Below, in pieces: positions 50,688 to 59,286 of a stretch of DNA of 64,000 nt; within the stretch, counting starts at the first letter, position 1; each line of letters starts with the position of its first letter. The stretch is from Myceligenerans crystallogenes (GTDB lineage Bacteria; Actinomycetota; Actinomycetes; Actinomycetales; Cellulomonadaceae). The position numbers were made by a program, and so were the translations under genes. The notes under the pieces are model-generated. The model did not search any database, was not told the origin of the DNA, and saw only the letters and a program-made list of their open reading frames with translations. The DNA lies in assembly GCF_039529775.1 (NCBI RefSeq), contig NZ_BAAANL010000003.1, forward strand, positions 569,550 to 633,549, written 5' to 3'.

Positions 50688-52085
50688 TCACGGCGTCGGG
50701 ACGACGACGGCGATGGCCCCGTCGGAACTGAAGGTGAGCCGGTCGATCGCGACCTCACGGTTCGTGCCGTTCCCGGCCGGTACCGCGAACCGGTGGTAGG
50801 CGATGTACCAGGTGTCGCTCGTCGGCGACCTCACGACCGAGTGGTGTCCCGGGCCCTTGATCCCGAGGCCGAGGTTCTTGCTCAGGATCACGCCGCGGTT
50901 CGTGAACGGCCCCATGGGGGACGACGACGTCGCGTACGCGACGCGGTAGTCCTCCGAGCGCGTGTCGTTCTCGGACCACATCAGGTAGTAGGTTCCGTTG
51001 CGCCGGAACATGAAGGGCGCCTCGTTGTAGCCCGACGGCGTGATCGCGCGCACCCGGGCGGCGTCGAACGACGTCATGTCCGCGTTCAGCGGCACGACGC
51101 GCAGGGCGCCCTGACCCCAGTACAGGTAGGACGTCCCGTCCGTGTCGGTGAAGACCATCGGGTCGATGGCCTGGCCCGTGTACGCGCCCGCGGCGACGAG
51201 CGGCCTGCCGAGCGCGTCCGTGAACGGCCCGGCGGGGGAGTCGGAGACGGCCACGCCGATCTGCTTGGCGGTGTCGCCCGACGCCGCCCCGCCGCTGAAG
51301 TAGAGGTAGTACCTGCCGTTCTTCGCGACGACAGCGGGCGCCCACGCCGAGTTGTCGGCCCACGAGACCCCCGGTCCGAGATCGAGGATGTTCCCGTGGA
51401 ACGTCCACGACTTCAGGTCCGCCGACGACCACGCCGTGTACGCGGTCCCGGACCAGCCCGCATAGCCGTCGGTGGTCGGGTACAGGTAGTACCGCCCGCC
51501 CGCGTGGGTGAGGTGCGGATCGGCGAACAGCCCCGGAACGACGGGGTTCGCGGTGCTCTTCGCGACCCACGGCGCGCGCAGGTAGAAGGAGCTGTCGGCC
51601 TGGAACAGTGCGGTGTCCTCCGCCGGGTCGATCCACAGCTCGTTGTTCTTGTGCCGGAGCTTGCGCGCGGGGAAGTTGTACGAGGCGAACGTCGTCGACC
51701 CCGAGACGGATCCCGTCTCCGCGCAGAACGTCGCGTCGGCGCGAAAGGTCGCCGACCCGTCGTTGGTCTCCAGCCGCACGCGGTAGTCGCGATGCCGCAG
51801 GAACATGCCGTTCACCGCCTGGAACGAGTAGCACGACGACGACGCCAGGCCGGGCACGACCGTGAACGTCGCGTCACTCCTGAGCCGGCTGTCGCTCGAC
51901 GACGTGACGGGATCCATCCGGCCGAGGTAGTCCTGGTGCCGGACGAACCGCCCGGCGTAGTTCACCGACTCCAGCGAGGCCCGGCCCAGGGCCACCGTGG
52001 TGGGTGCCGCCTGGGCCGCGGGCAACAGCAGGGATGGGGCAAGAAAAGCCGCCGCCACCAGGGCGGCGATCGAGGTGCGTCGCAT
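50688..52085 (-). CDS. Secreted GH43 glycosidase with N-terminal AbfB (CBM42) domain
   Basis: A 465-residue exported enzyme. Its signal peptide (RTSIAALVAAAFLAPSLLLPAAQA) is followed first by the AbfB arabinose-binding beta-trefoil (SLESVNYAGRFVRHQDYLGRMD and two further repeats) and then by the GH43 propeller (NPVVPGLFADPHLTHAGGRYYLYPTTDGYAGW), the reverse order of its neighbour. The predicted acid is the Glu in YNEAPFMFRRNG. ATG 52085 follows GAAGGAGAGAACC. An AraR-like palindrome lies about 57 bp upstream, so arabinose-responsive control of the pair is likely. Confidence 0.9.
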   Translation of the reverse strand: MRRTSIAALVAAAFLAPSLLLPAAQAAPTTVALGRASLESVNYAGRFVRHQDYLGRMDPVTSSSDSRLRSDATFTVVPGLASSSCYSFQAVNGMFLRHRDYRVRLETNDGSATFRADATFCAETGSVSGSTTFASYNFPARKLRHKNNELWIDPAEDTALFQADSSFYLRAPWVAKSTANPVVPGLFADPHLTHAGGRYYLYPTTDGYAGWSGTAYTAWSSADLKSWTFHGNILDLGPGVSWADNSAWAPAVVAKNGRYYLYFSGGAASGDTAKQIGVAVSDSPAGPFTDALGRPLVAAGAYTGQAIDPMVFTDTDGTSYLYWGQGALRVVPLNADMTSFDAARVRAITPSGYNEAPFMFRRNGTYYLMWSENDTRSEDYRVAYATSSSPMGPFTNRGVILSKNLGLGIKGPGHHSVVRSPTSDTWYIAYHRFAVPAGNGTNREVAIDRLTFSSDGAIAVVVPTP

Positions 52086-52141
52086 GGTTCTCTCCTTCGA
52101 GGACCGCGGGCGATGGCCGGCTTCGCTGCCGGACATGATCC

Positions 52142-52157
52142 ATGTTAGCGCTCACAT
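52142..52157. promoter_or_regulatory. AraR-like (LacI-family) operator of the GH43 pair
   Basis: ATGTTAGCGCTCACAT is a 16-bp palindrome with one mismatched pair, close to the ATGTTAGCGCTAACAT type recognised by arabinose-responsive LacI-family regulators. It differs from the TCGAAGCGCTTCGA series of the first island, so a different repressor encoded elsewhere is implied. Confidence 0.65.
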
Positions 52158-52275
52158 CTCACGGTTGGAACATGAGGGGCGCGAGGCGGGCTGCGAAAAG
52201 CATTTCGCCGCGTGCTCGCGCCCCCGTCGGAAGCAGTGGTGCCGGCCGGTACCGCGCGCCGTGAGGGCGATCCGG

Positions 52276-53208
52276 TCAGATGCCGGCCCGGGCCCGGGCC
52301 TCCTTCAGGGCCTGGGCCTGCAACTTACGCGCCTGGCGCAACGCCTTCTCCGCCTGCAGCACCGCCTTCTCGGCCTCCGCCGCGGCCTTGGCGGCCTGGC
52401 GGTAGCGCTTGTCGTCGGCGACCTCGGCGTCGTCCAGCGTGATCCACTCGTCGGTGCGCTGGTGCGGCTCGCCGCGTTCGAGGCCGGCGATGTAGGACTC
52501 GACGCCGTCGAGGGTGCGCTCGAACCCGAACGTGAACGGGTTGAACCGGGAGCGGAAGACCCCCGTCTCGGCCGCGGCGCGCAGCCGGGGGAAGGCCTCG
52601 GGCGTGATGAGCGCCTCGTAGAGGGCCTGTTCCCGGGCCGCGATCTCGTCGTCGGACCGGCCGGAGCGCCTGCTCTCCTCGGCGTAGCCGGTGAGCACGA
52701 TGCCGGTCCAGCGGGCCTGCCCCGTCATGGCGAGCGTGACCGCGAGCTTCTCCTCGGGGGTGAGCGGCGTGTCGTCGAGCGCGGTGAGCCCGGCCTCCAT
52801 CCACTCCGAGCTGTTGGGCGTCACAGGTGATCCCGTGACGGGGATCGCGAGCAGCCACGGGTGGCGCAGGTAGAGGCCGACCTGCTCGCGGTACAGCACG
52901 GCCAGCTTCGCGCGCCACCCGTCGGTCTCGCGCCACGCGTGCGTCGGCACGCCGGTGCCCTCCTCCAGCATGAGCAGGAGCAGGTCGTCCTTCGCGGTCA
53001 CGTACCGGTACAGGGACATCGGCGTGAAGCCGAGTTTCTTGGCGACCGCGGCCATCGACACCGCGCCCAGACCGTCGGCGTCCGCCAGCTCGACGGCGGC
53101 TTCCACGATGCGCTCCACGCTCATCTCGCGCTTCGGCCCGCGCTGCGGGTTCGCGGCGATTCCCCAGGCGAGGGCGACACCGCGGGGCAGGTCAAGGTCG
53201 TCGGTCAT
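52276..53208 (-). CDS. TetR-family transcriptional regulator
   Basis: A 310-residue repressor. The helix-turn-helix is IVEAAVELADADGLGAVSMAAVAKKLGFTPMSLYRYVTAKDDLLLLM; the TetR C-terminal ligand domain follows. An unusual Ala/Lys/Glu/Arg-rich C-terminal helix of about 45 residues (RQAAKAAAEAEKAVLQAEKALRQARKLQAQ) is probably a coiled coil. ATG 53208 follows AGGA at 9 nt; ATG 53226 is an alternative. It is divergent from a drug-efflux ABC gene pair, with three related half-site repeats in the shared promoter. It probably represses the pump until a toxic ligand binds. Confidence 0.9.
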   Translation of the reverse strand: MTDDLDLPRGVALAWGIAANPQRGPKREMSVERIVEAAVELADADGLGAVSMAAVAKKLGFTPMSLYRYVTAKDDLLLLMLEEGTGVPTHAWRETDGWRAKLAVLYREQVGLYLRHPWLLAIPVTGSPVTPNSSEWMEAGLTALDDTPLTPEEKLAVTLAMTGQARWTGIVLTGYAEESRRSGRSDDEIAAREQALYEALITPEAFPRLRAAAETGVFRSRFNPFTFGFERTLDGVESYIAGLERGEPHQRTDEWITLDDAEVADDKRYRQAAKAAAEAEKAVLQAEKALRQARKLQAQALKEARARAGI

Positions 53209-53234
53209 GAGCACGATCCTAGGCATGTCTACGC

Positions 53235-53280
53235 CATACACAGTGTGTTACTGTCATACACAGTGTTGGCCATACACTGT
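53235..53280. promoter_or_regulatory. Operator array of the TetR regulator
   Basis: CATACACAGTGT occurs at 53235-53246 and 53255-53266, 20 bp apart, and ACAGTGT/ACACTGT form an inverted repeat at 53260-53266 and 53274-53280. A further ATACACAG follows. The sites fill the 133-bp divergent promoter region. Confidence 0.75.
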
Positions 53281-53341
53281 TTCTGCGATACACAGAACCG
53301 CTCCGGAGCTACCCCAGACGCCCACGGAAGGGAACGGATCC

Positions 53342-54226
53342 ATGACTCACGCCATCGACGTGCGCGGACTGCGCAAGCGGTTCGGCTCGCACACCGTGCT
53401 CGACGGACTCGACCTGCAGGTCCACCCCGGCGAGATCTTCGCGCTGCTCGGCCCCAACGGCGCGGGCAAGACGACGGCGATCAACGTGCTCACGACGCTC
53501 GTGCGGCCCGACGCCGGAACGGCCCGCGTGGCCGGGTACGACGTCGTGCGTGATCCGGGCGGAGTGAAACGGCGCATCGCCCTGACCGGCCAGGCCGCCG
53601 CCGTCGACGAGGTGCTCACCGCGCGCGAGAACCTCGTGATGTTCGGCCGGCTGTCCGGGGTGCCCGGCCGTGCCGCGCGCTCCCGCGCGGACGAGCTGCT
53701 CGAACGGTTCGGCCTCGCCGACGCCGCCCGGCGCCGCGTGGGGACGTTCTCCGGCGGCATGCGCCGCCGGCTCGACCTGGCTCTGAGCTTCGTCGTCCAG
53801 CCGCAGGTGCTGTTCCTCGACGAGCCGACGACGGGCCTGGACACCCGCAGCCGGCGCGAGCTGTGGCAGGTCATCGCCTCGCTCGCGGACGCCGGCACCA
53901 CGGTGTTCCTCACCACCCAGTACCTGGAGGAGGCGGATCAGCTCGCCGATCGCATCGCCGTCCTGCACGAGGGCCGCGTCGCCGCGCTCGGCACGGCCGC
54001 CGCGCTCAAGGCCCGCGTCGGCGGCGACATCGTGCGCCTGACCGCCCCGGACGGAACGCTCGTCCGCGAGATCCCCACCGACGGGACGGTCCACGGCCTG
54101 CGCGGGGCGCTCGACGAGCTCGACGCCGCGGGCCTCGACGGCGTCGTCGCCATCGACCGCCCCAGCCTCGACGACGCCTTCCTCGCCCTGACCGCCCCCA
54201 CCCCCGAGAAGGAGCACGCCGCATGA
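53342..54226 (+). CDS. Drug-efflux ABC transporter ATP-binding protein (DrrA type)
   Basis: A 294-residue ATPase. Walker A is GPNGAGKTT, the Q-loop lies in ALTGQAAAVDE, the signature is TFSGGMRRRLDLAL, Walker B is VLFLDEPTTGLD, and the H-loop position reads TTQYLEEAD, with Gln in place of His as is usual in the DrrA group. The C-terminal regulatory domain is present. ATG 53342 follows GGAAGGGAACGG. Its stop overlaps the permease ATG (ATGA). With the permease it should export a lipophilic compound, under control of the divergent TetR. Confidence 0.92.
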   Translation: MTHAIDVRGLRKRFGSHTVLDGLDLQVHPGEIFALLGPNGAGKTTAINVLTTLVRPDAGTARVAGYDVVRDPGGVKRRIALTGQAAAVDEVLTARENLVMFGRLSGVPGRAARSRADELLERFGLADAARRRVGTFSGGMRRRLDLALSFVVQPQVLFLDEPTTGLDTRSRRELWQVIASLADAGTTVFLTTQYLEEADQLADRIAVLHEGRVAALGTAAALKARVGGDIVRLTAPDGTLVREIPTDGTVHGLRGALDELDAAGLDGVVAIDRPSLDDAFLALTAPTPEKEHAA

Positions 54227-55011
54227 CCACCCTCGACCTCGCCCGCCCGGCCCCCGGCGGCCTGACCGCCGAACTGGTCTTCATCGGCCGCAGCCTGCGG
54301 CATTCCGTGCGCGACGCCGAGTCGCTGCTCATGTCGATCATGCTGCCCGTGGTGCTCATGCTGATGTTCACCTACGTGTTCGGCGGGGCGATCGACCCCA
54401 GCGGCGACTACGTCGACTACATCGTGCCGGGCACGATCCTCACGTGCGCCGGCTTCGGCGCGGCGACGACGGCGTCGTTCGTCGCGGGCGACATGAAGGC
54501 CGGGATCATCGACCGGTTCCGCACCATGCCGCTGCGGGCGGGTGCGGTGCTCACCGGGCACGTCGTGGCGAGCCTGGCCCGGAACCTGCTGGCCACGGCG
54601 GTCGTGTTCGGCGTCGCCCTGCTCATCGGGTTCCGCCCGGAGGCGGACCTGCTCGGCTGGCTCGGCGCCGTCGGCGTCATCGCGCTGTGGATCCTCGCGA
54701 TCACGTACCTCTTCGCGGCCATCGGGCTCGCGGCGGGTTCCGCGGAGGCGGCGAGCGGCTACGGCTTCATCCTGCTGTTCCTGCCGTACGTGTCCAGCGC
54801 GTTCGTGCCGATCGACACGATGCCCGGCTGGATGCAGGGGGTCGCCGAGCACCAGCCGGTCACGCCGGTCATCGAGTCCATCCGCGCGCTCCTCTTCGGC
54901 CGGGACCCCGGATCGGACCCGTTCGTGGCCGTGGTCTGGTGCGCGGGCATCCTGTTGGTCGCCGCCGTGTGGGGCGCGTGGCTGTTCCGGCGCAAGGCCG
55001 GCCGGCGCTGA
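54223..55011 (+). CDS. ABC-2 type efflux permease (DrrB type)
   Basis: A 262-residue permease with six membrane segments and the ABC-2 features FGGAIDPSGDYVDYIVPGTILTCAGFGAATTASFVAGDMKAGIIDRFRTMPL and the later FLPYVSSAFVPIDTMPGWMQGVAEHQPVTPVIESIRALL. Its ATG overlaps the ATPase stop by 4 bp. It forms the membrane part of the TetR-regulated efflux pump. A strong hairpin at 55031-55070 ends the transcript. Confidence 0.92.
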   Translation: MTTLDLARPAPGGLTAELVFIGRSLRHSVRDAESLLMSIMLPVVLMLMFTYVFGGAIDPSGDYVDYIVPGTILTCAGFGAATTASFVAGDMKAGIIDRFRTMPLRAGAVLTGHVVASLARNLLATAVVFGVALLIGFRPEADLLGWLGAVGVIALWILAITYLFAAIGLAAGSAEAASGYGFILLFLPYVSSAFVPIDTMPGWMQGVAEHQPVTPVIESIRALLFGRDPGSDPFVAVVWCAGILLVAAVWGAWLFRRKAGRR

Positions 55012-55030
55012 CGGACGGGCGCTGACGGAC

Positions 55031-55070
55031 GGGGCCGGGACCGCGGCGAGAAATCCGCGGTCCCGGCCCC
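55031..55070 (+). terminator. Terminator after the efflux pump genes
   Basis: A perfect 16-bp stem (GGGGCCGGGACCGCGG and complement) around loop CGAGAAAT, 20 bp after the stop codon and between convergent genes. Confidence 0.85.
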
Positions 55071-55127
55071 GCGCCGGTTCTCACGACGGCGCGCGAGGGC
55101 CGTCGTCGTTCCCGGGCCGGAGGGGCG

Positions 55128-57533
55128 TCATGCCCGCCCGGGCTGCCGCAGCTGCCGTACCTCCACGGCCACCGGCTCACCGATCGCGGTCAGCTCGACG
55201 GCGGCGGTGCGGCCGGAGCACCTGACGGTGTGTCCGCCGAGCGCGCGGGCGTGGAGCGCGGTCAAGGTCGCCTCGACGACCTGACCGTTCTCCCAGGCGA
55301 GGTCGACGCCGACGCCCGGCCGCGCGACGAGCCCGCGGACCCTGCCGTCCCCGAGGGACGGCGGCAGGGCGGGCAGGAGCTCGATCTCGCCCCGGTGCGA
55401 CTGCAGCAGGGCCTCGGCGACGCCCGCGACGAACCCGAGGTTGCCGTCGATCTGGAACGGCGGATGGGCCGCCAGCAGGTTCGGGTAGACGCCGCCGACC
55501 TCCGGGCCCCGGTCCACGGTCAGGTCCCGGAAGACCAGCGCGAGCAGGTCGTCGAGGCGTCGTCCGTCGCGCAGGCGCGCCCACAGCGCGAGCTTCCAGG
55601 CGAGGGACCATCCGGTCGAGTCGTCGCCGCGCTCGTCCAGGAAGACCCGCGCCGCACGCTCCTGGTCCGGCGTCACCGCGCCGTCGCCCGGGTAGAGGAA
55701 GAGCAGGGGCGAGACGTGCCGGTGGTGCGGGTCGGCCTGCTCGAACGCGTCGCGCCACTCGAGCACCGCGCCGGACGGGCCGACCGGGATGCCGGGCAGC
55801 CGCTTCTCGGCCTCCCGCGCGCGTTCCACGACGTCGTCGCCGGTGATCCCCAGCGACGCGGCGACCCGGACGAGGGACCGCAGGTGATCGCCGACGAGGG
55901 TGACGTCGAGCGTCGAGGAGACCGCCACCTCGCCGATCGCGCCGTCGGGCGTCAGGAAGTCGTTCTCGGGGGACGACGACGGCGCGGTCCCCAGGTAGCC
56001 GTCGCCGGTCTCGACGAGCCACCCGAGAGCGAACTCCGCCGCGGACCGCAGCACGGGGAACGCTCGCCGGAGGAGGTCGGCCGGCTCGCCCCGGAAGGCC
56101 GCGCCGTCGAGGTACTGCCGGCACAGCCACAGCCCGGCGAGCGGCCAGAACGACCACTTCGGGTGGTGGGTGCCGCCGCCGACGGGCCGGGTGTACGCCC
56201 AGGCGTCGGAGTTGTGGTGCGCGGCCCAGCCCGGGAGCCCGTACAGCTCCGTCGCGGTGCGCCGCCCCTCCCGCGCGAGCGCCTCCACGAGATCCAGGTA
56301 GGGCTCGGCGAGCTCGGGCAGGCCGGCGACGTCGGCGGCCCAGTAGTTCATCTGCAGGTTGATGTTCGTGGTGTAGTTGGAGCTCCACGGCGGGCGCATC
56401 GAGTCGTTCCAGATGCCCTGCAGGTTCGCCGGGAGGGTGCCCGGCCGCGACGAGCAGATCAGCAGGTAGCGCCCGTAGTGGAACATCAGCGCCGCGAGGG
56501 CGGGATCGGTCGTGAGGTCGGCGGTCTCGCCGCGGTTGGCGGCGGTGAGGCGCGCGTCCAGGGTGGCGTCCTCGTCGCCCGTGAGCACGAGCTCGGCCCG
56601 CTCGTACAGGGACCGGTGGTCGGCGGCCTGCCGTTCCCGGACGACGTCGAGCCCGTCCGCCAGGGCCCGGTCGACGCGCGCCCGGGCGGCGTCGTACGCA
56701 CTGTGCGCGTCGCCCTCGGGCGCGCGCCCGATGCCGGTGAACGTCGTCGCGGACGCGTAGACCACCGCCAGCCGGGTCACGCCCGCAAGGACGAGCCTGC
56801 AGTCGCCGTTGCCGTCGCCGTCGCCGTCGCCGTCCGCCACGGGCGTCCCGTCGTGGATCACGCGCAGCACCGCCGCGCCCTGGAGGCTCTCGCCGTCGGC
56901 CCAGACGATTCCGTCGTCGGCGTCGTCGTGCGACGGCGCGACGTCGTCCGGCATCCGGACGAGGAGCGAGCGCTCCGTGCCGTCCCGCCCCGAGGCGATC
57001 GTGCGGAGCGGCGACGAGAGCGTGACGACGACGTCGATCGCGGCCGAGGCGACGAGCTCGTGGACGAGGACGTCGTGGGGAGCGCTGACCCGCGTCGTCT
57101 GCGTGACGGACCAGCCGTCGCCCGCCGTGCGCGTCTCGTGGACGGCGTCGGCGAGGTCGAGGCGGCGCCGGAACGCGGACGGCGGCCCGTCCCCGGCGGT
57201 GACCTCCACGTGCAGGTCCGCGAACGGAAGATAGCTCTGCGTGTGACGGTGCTGGAGCCGCTGGACCTGCGCGCCGGCCTCGGCGTGGTCGCCGCGCAGC
57301 ACGGCGGCGCGGGCGGAGGCCATGATCTGCCGCGCGACCTCAGGTGCGATCAGCGGCTCACGGTCGTTGGCCGCGGGGGAGCCCGACCAGCAGGTGTCGT
57401 CGTTGATCTGCAGCCGGACCCCGTGCGTGGCGGCGTGCACCATGGCGCCGATGTGCCCGTTGCCGAGCGGGAGCGCCTCGGTCCACGCCCGGGCGGGCGT
57501 GGTGAAGGTCAGTTCGTGACGGCCGGTGTTCAT
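55128..57533 (-). CDS. Glycoside hydrolase family 95 (alpha-L-fucosidase/galactosidase type)
   Basis: An 801-residue cytoplasmic enzyme; no signal peptide. The GH95 N-terminal domain opens LTFTTPARAWTEALPLGNGHIGAMV and contains LQINDDTCWSGSP. The (alpha/alpha)6 catalytic domain has the hallmark LQGIWNDSMRPPWSSNYTTNINLQMNYW, with the Asn residues that activate water, and ends with the conserved YPNLLAAHPPFQIDGNLGFVAGVAEALLQSH. ATG 57533 follows GGAAGGACACGG. It would remove terminal alpha-L-fucose or L-galactose from imported oligosaccharides such as fucosylated xyloglucan, complementing the GH31, GH42 and GH1 enzymes of the first island. It stands as a single gene. Confidence 0.92.
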   Translation of the reverse strand: MNTGRHELTFTTPARAWTEALPLGNGHIGAMVHAATHGVRLQINDDTCWSGSPAANDREPLIAPEVARQIMASARAAVLRGDHAEAGAQVQRLQHRHTQSYLPFADLHVEVTAGDGPPSAFRRRLDLADAVHETRTAGDGWSVTQTTRVSAPHDVLVHELVASAAIDVVVTLSSPLRTIASGRDGTERSLLVRMPDDVAPSHDDADDGIVWADGESLQGAAVLRVIHDGTPVADGDGDGDGNGDCRLVLAGVTRLAVVYASATTFTGIGRAPEGDAHSAYDAARARVDRALADGLDVVRERQAADHRSLYERAELVLTGDEDATLDARLTAANRGETADLTTDPALAALMFHYGRYLLICSSRPGTLPANLQGIWNDSMRPPWSSNYTTNINLQMNYWAADVAGLPELAEPYLDLVEALAREGRRTATELYGLPGWAAHHNSDAWAYTRPVGGGTHHPKWSFWPLAGLWLCRQYLDGAAFRGEPADLLRRAFPVLRSAAEFALGWLVETGDGYLGTAPSSSPENDFLTPDGAIGEVAVSSTLDVTLVGDHLRSLVRVAASLGITGDDVVERAREAEKRLPGIPVGPSGAVLEWRDAFEQADPHHRHVSPLLFLYPGDGAVTPDQERAARVFLDERGDDSTGWSLAWKLALWARLRDGRRLDDLLALVFRDLTVDRGPEVGGVYPNLLAAHPPFQIDGNLGFVAGVAEALLQSHRGEIELLPALPPSLGDGRVRGLVARPGVGVDLAWENGQVVEATLTALHARALGGHTVRCSGRTAAVELTAIGEPVAVEVRQLRQPGRA

Positions 57534-57563
57534 CCGTGTCCTTCCGGAGCTCGCGGGGAACGA

Positions 57564-57608
57564 CGACGCCGGGGAGCGCGCGCCCTGGGCGCGTACTCCC
57601 CGGCGTCG
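57564..57608 (-). terminator. Terminator between FKBP and GH95 genes
   Basis: Arms CGACGCCGGGGAG (57564-57576) and CTCCCCGGCGTCG (57596-57608) form a 13-bp stem. It separates the upstream FKBP gene from GH95 on the same strand. Confidence 0.7.
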
Positions 57609-57627
57609 CCGGCCCCGGGTCAGGCGA

Positions 57628-58671
57628 TCAGCCCTGGGCCGCCTTCTTGGCGGAGAGGATGTCGACCACGAAGACCAGCGTCTTGCCGCCGAGCTCGTGG
57701 GCGGCGGGGTCCTCGCCGTAGGCGTCGGCCGGGGGCGCGACGAGCAGCAGCTGGCTGCCGACCGTCTGCCCGTCCAGGCCGTTGGTCCAGGCGGGGATGA
57801 CGCCGTTCAGCGGGAACGACGCCGGCGCGCCGCGGCCCCACGAGGAGTCGAACGACGTGCCGTCGATGAGGCAGCCGAGGTACTGCACCGTGACCTCGTC
57901 CTCCTTGGTCACCTTCGCGCCGTCGCCCTCGATGAGCGGCTGCACCACGAGCTCGGAGGGCTCCTCGAAGGAGTCCTCGATCGTGAGGGTCGGGGCGCCG
58001 TCCTCGGCGAGCTCGACCGTCGGCAGGCCCTCGACCGGCTCGACCGGCTCGCCCTCGGCCTTCGTCGGGGTCGGCTCCTTGGCCTTCGCGTCCACGACGT
58101 CGAGCACGTGCACCTGGACGGAGCCGTCCTGGCCCGCCAGGGCGACAACGAGGCGCGCGCCGACGTTGATGCCGGTGAACGGCTCGGTGAGCACGGGGGG
58201 GAAGGTCGGGTCGCCGAAGGTCATGACCGTGGGCTCGGCGCCCTTCTCCCACGTCGAGCTCGGCAGCGCCTTGCCGTCGGCGCCGTTGACGGTGTAGTCG
58301 TGGAACGTGACTTCGTCACCCTCCTCGATCGCCGCTCCGTCGCCCTTGTCGAGGACGTTGTACCCGGCGCCCTCGAGGGTGAGCGGGGTCTTGAAGCTCA
58401 CGTCCTCCGGCTCCTCGCCGGGCTTGCCCTCGACCTCGATGGCCTCGACGGCCTTCTGGTCCGCGTCGGTCGGCGCCGGCTGCTCCGGGGCCGGCTGCTC
58501 CTGGGCCTCACAGGTACCGCCCGCGACCACCGGGGACGCGCTGGCCGCAGGGGAGCCCGACGCCGATGCCGAGGCGTCGCCGCCGCTCGAATCACCGGTC
58601 CCGCATCCGGCGAGCACGAGGGCCGAGCCCAGGGCGAACGCCGCCAGGCCGGCGGTGGTGCGCTGCTTCAC
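57628..58671 (-). CDS. FKBP-type peptidyl-prolyl isomerase lipoprotein
   Basis: A 347-residue exported folding factor anchored by lipid. The signal peptide ends in the lipobox LAGC. After a Ser/Ala/Gly/Pro-rich linker come two FKBP-like units: a first, diverged one (about 115-220) and a second complete one with VTVQYLGCLIDGTSFDSSWGRGAPASFPLNGVIPAWTNGLDGQTVGSQLLLVAPP and the ending KTLVFVVDILSAKK. GTG 58671 follows GAAGGACACAAC. Two FKBP domains in one lipoprotein are usual for actinobacteria. It would catalyse cis-trans proline isomerisation in exported proteins. Confidence 0.9.
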   Translation of the reverse strand: MKQRTTAGLAAFALGSALVLAGCGTGDSSGGDASASASGSPAASASPVVAGGTCEAQEQPAPEQPAPTDADQKAVEAIEVEGKPGEEPEDVSFKTPLTLEGAGYNVLDKGDGAAIEEGDEVTFHDYTVNGADGKALPSSTWEKGAEPTVMTFGDPTFPPVLTEPFTGINVGARLVVALAGQDGSVQVHVLDVVDAKAKEPTPTKAEGEPVEPVEGLPTVELAEDGAPTLTIEDSFEEPSELVVQPLIEGDGAKVTKEDEVTVQYLGCLIDGTSFDSSWGRGAPASFPLNGVIPAWTNGLDGQTVGSQLLLVAPPADAYGEDPAAHELGGKTLVFVVDILSAKKAAQG

Positions 58672-58799
58672 GTTGTGTCCTTCGGTCGGTTCCGTTGGGG
58701 CAGACCGGCACACTGTAACGGTCCGAACCTGGAAACGGCTGGAGGCAATGAGATCGTCGCGGGCGCTACACGATTCACCCACGAATCAGCTGGAAGAAT

Positions 58800-59105
58800 A
58801 TGGATATGCCCTCGAGCCGCCGATCCAGCAAGCGCCCCTACGGGACGGAGCACCGCCCGCTCGACCTCGACCGGGCGTCCGGCGGCCGGCGCAGCGAGTC
58901 GGCGTCCGACGGCGAATGGGTGGTCCAGCAGGTGCGTTCCTCGGAGAAGACGTACGTCTGCCCGGCCTGCCGCCAGGACGTGCCGCCGGGCACGGCGCAC
59001 GTCGTCGCCTGGCGCTCGGACGCGATCGGGGGCGCGGACGCCGGGCTGTCGGCGCGCCGCCACTGGCACTCGAGCTGCTGGAGCAGGCGCACCCGGCTTC
59101 ATTGA
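58800..59105 (+). CDS. Conserved small zinc-site protein
   Basis: A 101-residue protein conserved in actinobacteria, with VVQQVRSSEKTYVCPACRQDVPPGTAHVVAW followed by RRHWHSSCW: a CxxC pair with a later His-Trp-His and Cys that would form one zinc site. The N-terminus is Arg/Ser-rich and probably disordered. ATG 58800 follows GGAAGAAT; a second ATG lies at 58806. It is divergent from the FKBP gene. Relatives are usually annotated only as hypothetical or as nucleotide-binding by similarity; no function is established. Confidence 0.72.
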   Translation: MDMPSSRRSSKRPYGTEHRPLDLDRASGGRRSESASDGEWVVQQVRSSEKTYVCPACRQDVPPGTAHVVAWRSDAIGGADAGLSARRHWHSSCWSRRTRLH

Positions 59106-59108
59106 CTC

Positions 59109-59150
59109 GGCCGGCGCGCGGTGGCCGGCGCGCGGTGGCCGGCGCGCGAT
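59109..59150. repeat. 14-bp tandem repeat
   Basis: GGCCGGCGCGCGGT occurs twice in tandem, followed by GGCCGGCGCGCGAT and a partial unit GGCCGGCACG. It directly follows the stop of the small zinc-site protein. Confidence 0.8.
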
Positions 59151-59286
59151 GGCCGGCACGCTGCCGTCGCCACGCTGCCGCCGCTGTGCCGCCGCCGGCA
59201 CCGTCTGAAGCGCGTTGGCGCAGCCCCGCCCGGAGCGGGCCGGGACCGGCTCCGCCCCGGCGCCGTCGTCGGCGACAATGGACGCG

